Below, one piece after another: positions 6,843 to 8,863 of a stretch of 8,863 nucleotides of DNA. The stretch is from positions 1-8,863 of the forward strand of contig JAQWOW010000143.1 of the NCBI GenBank assembly GCA_029245665.1. The letters are read 5' to 3'. Made by a program: the position numbers and the translations under genes. Source of the stretch: Polaribacter sp. (GTDB lineage: Bacteria > Bacteroidota > Bacteroidia > Flavobacteriales > Flavobacteriaceae). Under the pieces are notes generated by a model. The model was not told the DNA's origin and made no database searches. It saw only the letters and a list, made by a program, of their open reading frames with translations. Numbering within the stretch: position 1 is the first letter of the stretch; each line of letters opens with the position of its first letter.

Positions 6843-7253
6843 TTATACTTCTTCAGTACTTTTTTCTACTTTTGAGAAATCCATACCCGCTTTGGTAAGA
6901 ATATTATACCATTGGATTACCTTTTTTATATTTGATGCGTAAACTCTTTCATCATCATAGTTTGGTATTACTTCAGTAAAAAAAGCAGTTAGTTTTTTAC
7001 TACTTTCTTTGTGAGAGAGCGCTTCTTTTCCTTCAGTTTTCTTAAATATAGAAGTAAAAACATCTAGTAATGGCATGTCTTCCTCATAAGTATATATGGC
7101 AATATTTTCTAACAAGCTTACATTTTGCGTAGTATTAATTGCGAGACGTTTTTTTTCAACAAGAGATTCAGCAATAACTGCATTTTTTGATTGAGAGATT
7201 ACTTGAAACAAACCAGGTTTTCCTGAAACAGATATAATTTTATTAAATTCCAT
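6843..7253 (-). CDS. DUF5606 family protein, function unknown
   Basis: A 136-residue soluble protein that I recognise as the DUF5606 family of Flavobacteria; no biochemical role is known to me. The N-terminus FNKIISVSGKPGLFQVISQSKNAVIAESL (about 3-31) looks like a small beta-barrel/Tudor-like fold with a conserved SGKPGL turn. The second half, from about 60 on, is mainly helical (MPLLDVFTSIFKK and ERVYASNIKKVIQWYNIL). There is no signal peptide, membrane segment or catalytic motif. It starts at ATG only 4 bases after the def stop codon, so it is almost certainly co-transcribed and perhaps translationally coupled with def. mazG follows 43 bases later. Its constant company suggests a role near translation or nucleotide quality control, but that is inference from position only. 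Confidence 0.85.
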   Translation of the reverse strand: MEFNKIISVSGKPGLFQVISQSKNAVIAESLVEKKRLAINTTQNVSLLENIAIYTYEEDMPLLDVFTSIFKKTEGKEALSHKESSKKLTAFFTEVIPNYDDERVYASNIKKVIQWYNILTKAGMDFSKVEKSTEEV

Positions 7254-7257
7254 TTTT

Positions 7258-7851
7258 TTACTTATTTTTTTTCTTTAGATTTGGAAAACGCATTCTATAA
7301 TCTGCTTTTATTTTCCCCTTTGAAATATTTTCTAATTTCTTTTTTATCAATCTTTTTTTGAGTGATGAAAGTTTGTCTGTAAATAAAACTCCGTCTATAT
7401 GATCATATTCATGTTGAAAAACTCTTGCAGCTAGACCGTCTAGAGTTTCAGTATGAGATTTAAAATCTTCATCTAGATATTCAATAGTAATTTTTGGCTG
7501 ACGAAAAACGTCTTCTCTAACATCAGGAATACTTAAGCATCCTTCGTTAAAAGCCCATTCATCACCTTCCTCTTTTATAATTTTAGCATTTATAAATACT
7601 TTATTAAAGTTTTTCAATACTTTTTTATCTTTTTCAGACAACTCATCATCTTCAGCAAACGGTGAAGCATCAATAAGAAATAAACGAATAGCTTTTCCTA
7701 TTTGTGGAGCCGCTAGACCAACACCAGAGGCATTGTACATGGTTTCTTTCATGTTCGCTATTAATGTCTTTAACTCAGGATAATCAGCATTAATTTCTAC
7801 GGAAACTTTTCGTAAAACAGGATCTCCATAAGCAACTATTGGTATAATCAT
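7258..7851 (-). CDS. def: Peptide deformylase
   Basis: Metalloenzyme that removes the formyl group from the initiator methionine of new proteins as they leave the ribosome. All three family motifs are present: GVGLAAPQ (43-50), EGCLSIP (103-109) and QHEYDHIDG (146-154). Metal ligands are Cys105, His147 and His151, and the catalytic acid is Glu148, so it should be active. The segment between motifs 1 and 2 carries a charged insertion around residues 62-80 (DASPFAEDDELSEKDKK), which I recall as common in Bacteroidota deformylases; the 197-residue length fits that type. The C-terminal tail is Lys-rich, compatible with contact to the ribosome. It starts at ATG 51 bases after ruvX, with a good Bacteroidota -7 element in between. 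The downstream DUF5606 gene begins 4 bases after its stop codon. Confidence 0.96.
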   Translation of the reverse strand: MIIPIVAYGDPVLRKVSVEINADYPELKTLIANMKETMYNASGVGLAAPQIGKAIRLFLIDASPFAEDDELSEKDKKVLKNFNKVFINAKIIKEEGDEWAFNEGCLSIPDVREDVFRQPKITIEYLDEDFKSHTETLDGLAARVFQHEYDHIDGVLFTDKLSSLKKRLIKKKLENISKGKIKADYRMRFPNLKKKNK

Positions 7852-7871
7852 ATCTTTAATATTAAGCTTTG

Positions 7872-7879
7872 CAAAAGTA
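7872..7879 (-). promoter_or_regulatory. Bacteroidota-type -7 element for def
   Basis: Read on the minus strand this is TACTTTTG followed by C, a full match to TAnnTTTG. It is placed 20 bases before the def ATG, predicting a start site near 7865 and a leader of about 14 bases. The -33 box is weak: TTG on the minus strand at 7897-7895, with 15 rather than the usual 19 or so bases between. It suggests def, DUF5606 and mazG can be transcribed independently of ruvX. Confidence 0.45.
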
Positions 7880-7902
7880 CAAAGTTTGAGACTTCAATGA
7901 AA

Positions 7903-8313
7903 TTATTTGTTATATAAATAAGACTGTAAAATAATTGTTGCACTAATTTCATCAATTAGGGCTTTATTTCGACGCTGTTTTTTGTTTAAACCCCCATCAA
8001 TCATTGTTTGAAACGCCATTTTAGAAGTAAAACGCTCATCAATCCTTAGAAGAGAAATATGAGGGATTTCTTTTTCAAGTTTCTTCAAAAATGGAAGAAT
8101 CATTGCTTCACTTTCACTATCAGTATTGTTCATTTGCTTGGGTTTTCCTACTAAAAAAAGAGCTACCTTATTTTTAGAAACGTATTCTTTCAAAAAAGGG
8201 ATTAAAGTTTCTGTATGAACTGTTGTTAAACCAGATGCAATAATTTGAAGTTCATCAGTTACTGCAATACCCGTTCTTTTTTTACCAAAATCGATGGCGA
8301 GAATTCTACCCAA
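7903..8313 (-). CDS. ruvX: RuvX/YqgF family nuclease (putative Holliday junction resolvase, pre-16S rRNA processing)
   Basis: RNase H-fold nuclease. The family is annotated as a Holliday-junction resolvase, and the E. coli member YqgF is implicated in 5' maturation of 16S rRNA. It has 136 residues, the usual size. Visible motifs are LAIDFGKKRTGIAVTD (5-20) with Asp8, VGKPKQMNNTDSESE (55-69), IDERFTS (91-97) with Glu93, and KALIDEISA (117-125) with Asp121; Asp8/Glu93/Asp121 form the expected acidic triad. The start must be TTG at 8313: it gives the canonical MGRILAIDFG, there is no ATG or GTG before an in-frame stop about ten codons upstream, and an internal start would delete the catalytic Asp8. 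It is the first gene of the leftward cluster and is divergent from dapD. Confidence 0.94.
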   Translation of the reverse strand: MGRILAIDFGKKRTGIAVTDELQIIASGLTTVHTETLIPFLKEYVSKNKVALFLVGKPKQMNNTDSESEAMILPFLKKLEKEIPHISLLRIDERFTSKMAFQTMIDGGLNKKQRRNKALIDEISATIILQSYLYNK

Positions 8314-8335
8314 AATAAATATTTTTTGTAAAAAT

Positions 8336-8343
8336 AAAAGTTA
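8336..8343 (-). promoter_or_regulatory. Weak candidate -7 element for ruvX
   Basis: On the minus strand this reads TAACTTTT, one mismatch from TAnnTTTG, 22 bases before the TTG start. No TTG or TTTG box is found at the expected -33 distance. In such AT-rich sequence a one-mismatch hit is expected by chance, so this is only the best of several poor candidates. Confidence 0.2.
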
Positions 8344-8355
8344 TAAGTTAATAAT

Positions 8356-8454
8356 AACAGATTAATTAAAATATTATCAACTAGTTGAACGTTATTTTAA
8401 AATATCAACTAAGAAATAAGCACTAGTATTTTAAACAACAACTAATAATCTGTT
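8356..8454. repeat. Palindrome-rich segment in the ruvX/dapD divergent gap
   Basis: The 206-base gap (8314-8519) holds no gene. Within it, AACAGATTA (8356-8364) and TAATCTGTT (8446-8454) are perfect 9-bp inverted repeats bounding 99 bases. Between them lie two perfect palindromes, CAACTAGTTG (8378-8387) and TATTTTAAAATA (8393-8404), and a direct repeat TATCAACTA (8375-8383 and 8403-8411), with a third CAACTA at 8439-8444. This could be a regulator-binding region for the divergent genes or a decayed mobile repeat. AT-rich sequence produces AT palindromes easily; the CAACTAGTTG and AACAGATTA matches are the less trivial ones. Confidence 0.35.
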
Positions 8455-8493
8455 TAAAAAACGTATATTCGTTCCGGTTTTTGAGGATAAATT

Positions 8494-8501
8494 TATATTT
8501 G
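8494..8501 (+). promoter_or_regulatory. Bacteroidota-type -7 element for dapD
   Basis: TATATTTG is an exact match to TAnnTTTG, 18 bases before the dapD ATG, predicting a start site near 8508 and a leader of about 12 bases without a Shine-Dalgarno. The expected -33 box is not clear: TTTTTG at 8478-8483 lies too close, and the region around 8468-8475 reads TTCGTTCC. Position and exact match make it the strongest promoter candidate in the window. Confidence 0.5.
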
Positions 8502-8519
8502 TAAAAATAACCTATTAGT

Positions 8520-8863
8520 ATGAAAGATATTAGAAAAATTATAGAGTCAGCTTGGGATAATCGCGAATTATTAAAAGAAGAAAGTACGATTAATACGATT
8601 CGAAAAGTTGTAGATTTATTAGATAAAGGACAATTAAGAGTTGCCGAACCAATTGAAAATGGTTGGCAAGTAAATGAATGGGTAAAAAAAGCAGTTGTTT
8701 TATATTTTCCAATTCAAAAAATGGAAACTTTAGAAGCTGGTATTTTTGAATTCCACGATAAAATTCCACTGAAAAGAAATTTTGCTGAAAGAGGGATTAG
8801 AGTTGTTCCCAATGCAGTAGCAAGACATGGAGCTTACATTTCTTCAGGAACAATTTTAATGCC
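8520..8863 (+). CDS. dapD: 2,3,4,5-tetrahydropyridine-2,6-dicarboxylate N-succinyltransferase, 5' part
   Basis: Transfers succinyl from succinyl-CoA to tetrahydrodipicolinate in the succinylase branch of lysine and meso-diaminopimelate synthesis; cytoplasmic, a trimer in the family. Only 114 complete codons are present before the right edge cuts the gene, about 40 percent of a usual 270-residue protein. The visible part is the N-terminal helical domain (RKIIESAWDNRELL at 5-18), the highly typical GWQVNEWVKKAVVLYFPI (48-65) and FEFHDKIPLK (76-85), then RVVPNAVARHGAYISSGTILMP, where the left-handed beta-helix of hexapeptide repeats begins. Many homologues have PHAVARYGAY where this one has PNAVARHGAY, a mild substitution. 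ATG 8520 gives the normal N-terminus and sits behind an exact TAnnTTTG element. It is divergent from ruvX. Confidence 0.95.
   Translation, partial: MKDIRKIIESAWDNRELLKEESTINTIRKVVDLLDKGQLRVAEPIENGWQVNEWVKKAVVLYFPIQKMETLEAGIFEFHDKIPLKRNFAERGIRVVPNAVARHGAYISSGTILM

Overview
The window looks like a chromosomal segment of a marine-type Flavobacteriaceae (Bacteroidota; Polaribacter- or Tenacibaculum-like). This rests on four things: strong AT bias with AT-ending codons, absence of Shine-Dalgarno sequences at almost every start, Bacteroidota-type -7 elements (TAnnTTTG) ahead of dapD and def, and protein variants I associate with this phylum (the FabI ISQSP segment, a DUF5606 protein, the ruvX-def-DUF5606-mazG order). 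The assignment is from memory of these families, not from a search.

Layout. From the left edge to about 4.8 kb three genes run rightward: a peptidase-containing ABC exporter (54-2210), recN (2282-3934) and fabI (3989-4795). A 230-base gap follows, holding a structured, repeat-like element (about 4797-4928). Next is a membrane-anchored family 2 glycosyltransferase (5026-5985), also rightward. It converges on a leftward cluster read from right to left as ruvX (8313-7903), def (7851-7258), a DUF5606 protein (7253-6843) and mazG (6799-6020). A 206-base divergent gap rich in palindromes separates ruvX from dapD, which starts at 8520 and runs off the right edge.

How the genes fit together. Most are housekeeping: double-strand-break repair (RecN), fatty-acid elongation (FabI), N-terminal deformylation of new proteins (Def), nucleotide-pool cleaning (MazG), pre-16S rRNA or Holliday-junction processing (RuvX), and lysine/diaminopimelate synthesis (DapD). 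The accessory-looking genes are the C39-peptidase exporter, whose peptide cargo is not visible here, and the solitary glycosyltransferase.

I found no convincing undescribed multi-gene system. The points most worth a second look are the unusual number of TTG start codons (four of eight complete genes), the unexplained sequence immediately upstream of the exporter, the repeat-like element after fabI, and the palindrome-rich ruvX/dapD gap. No rRNA, tRNA, CRISPR array, insertion sequence or riboswitch was recognised.
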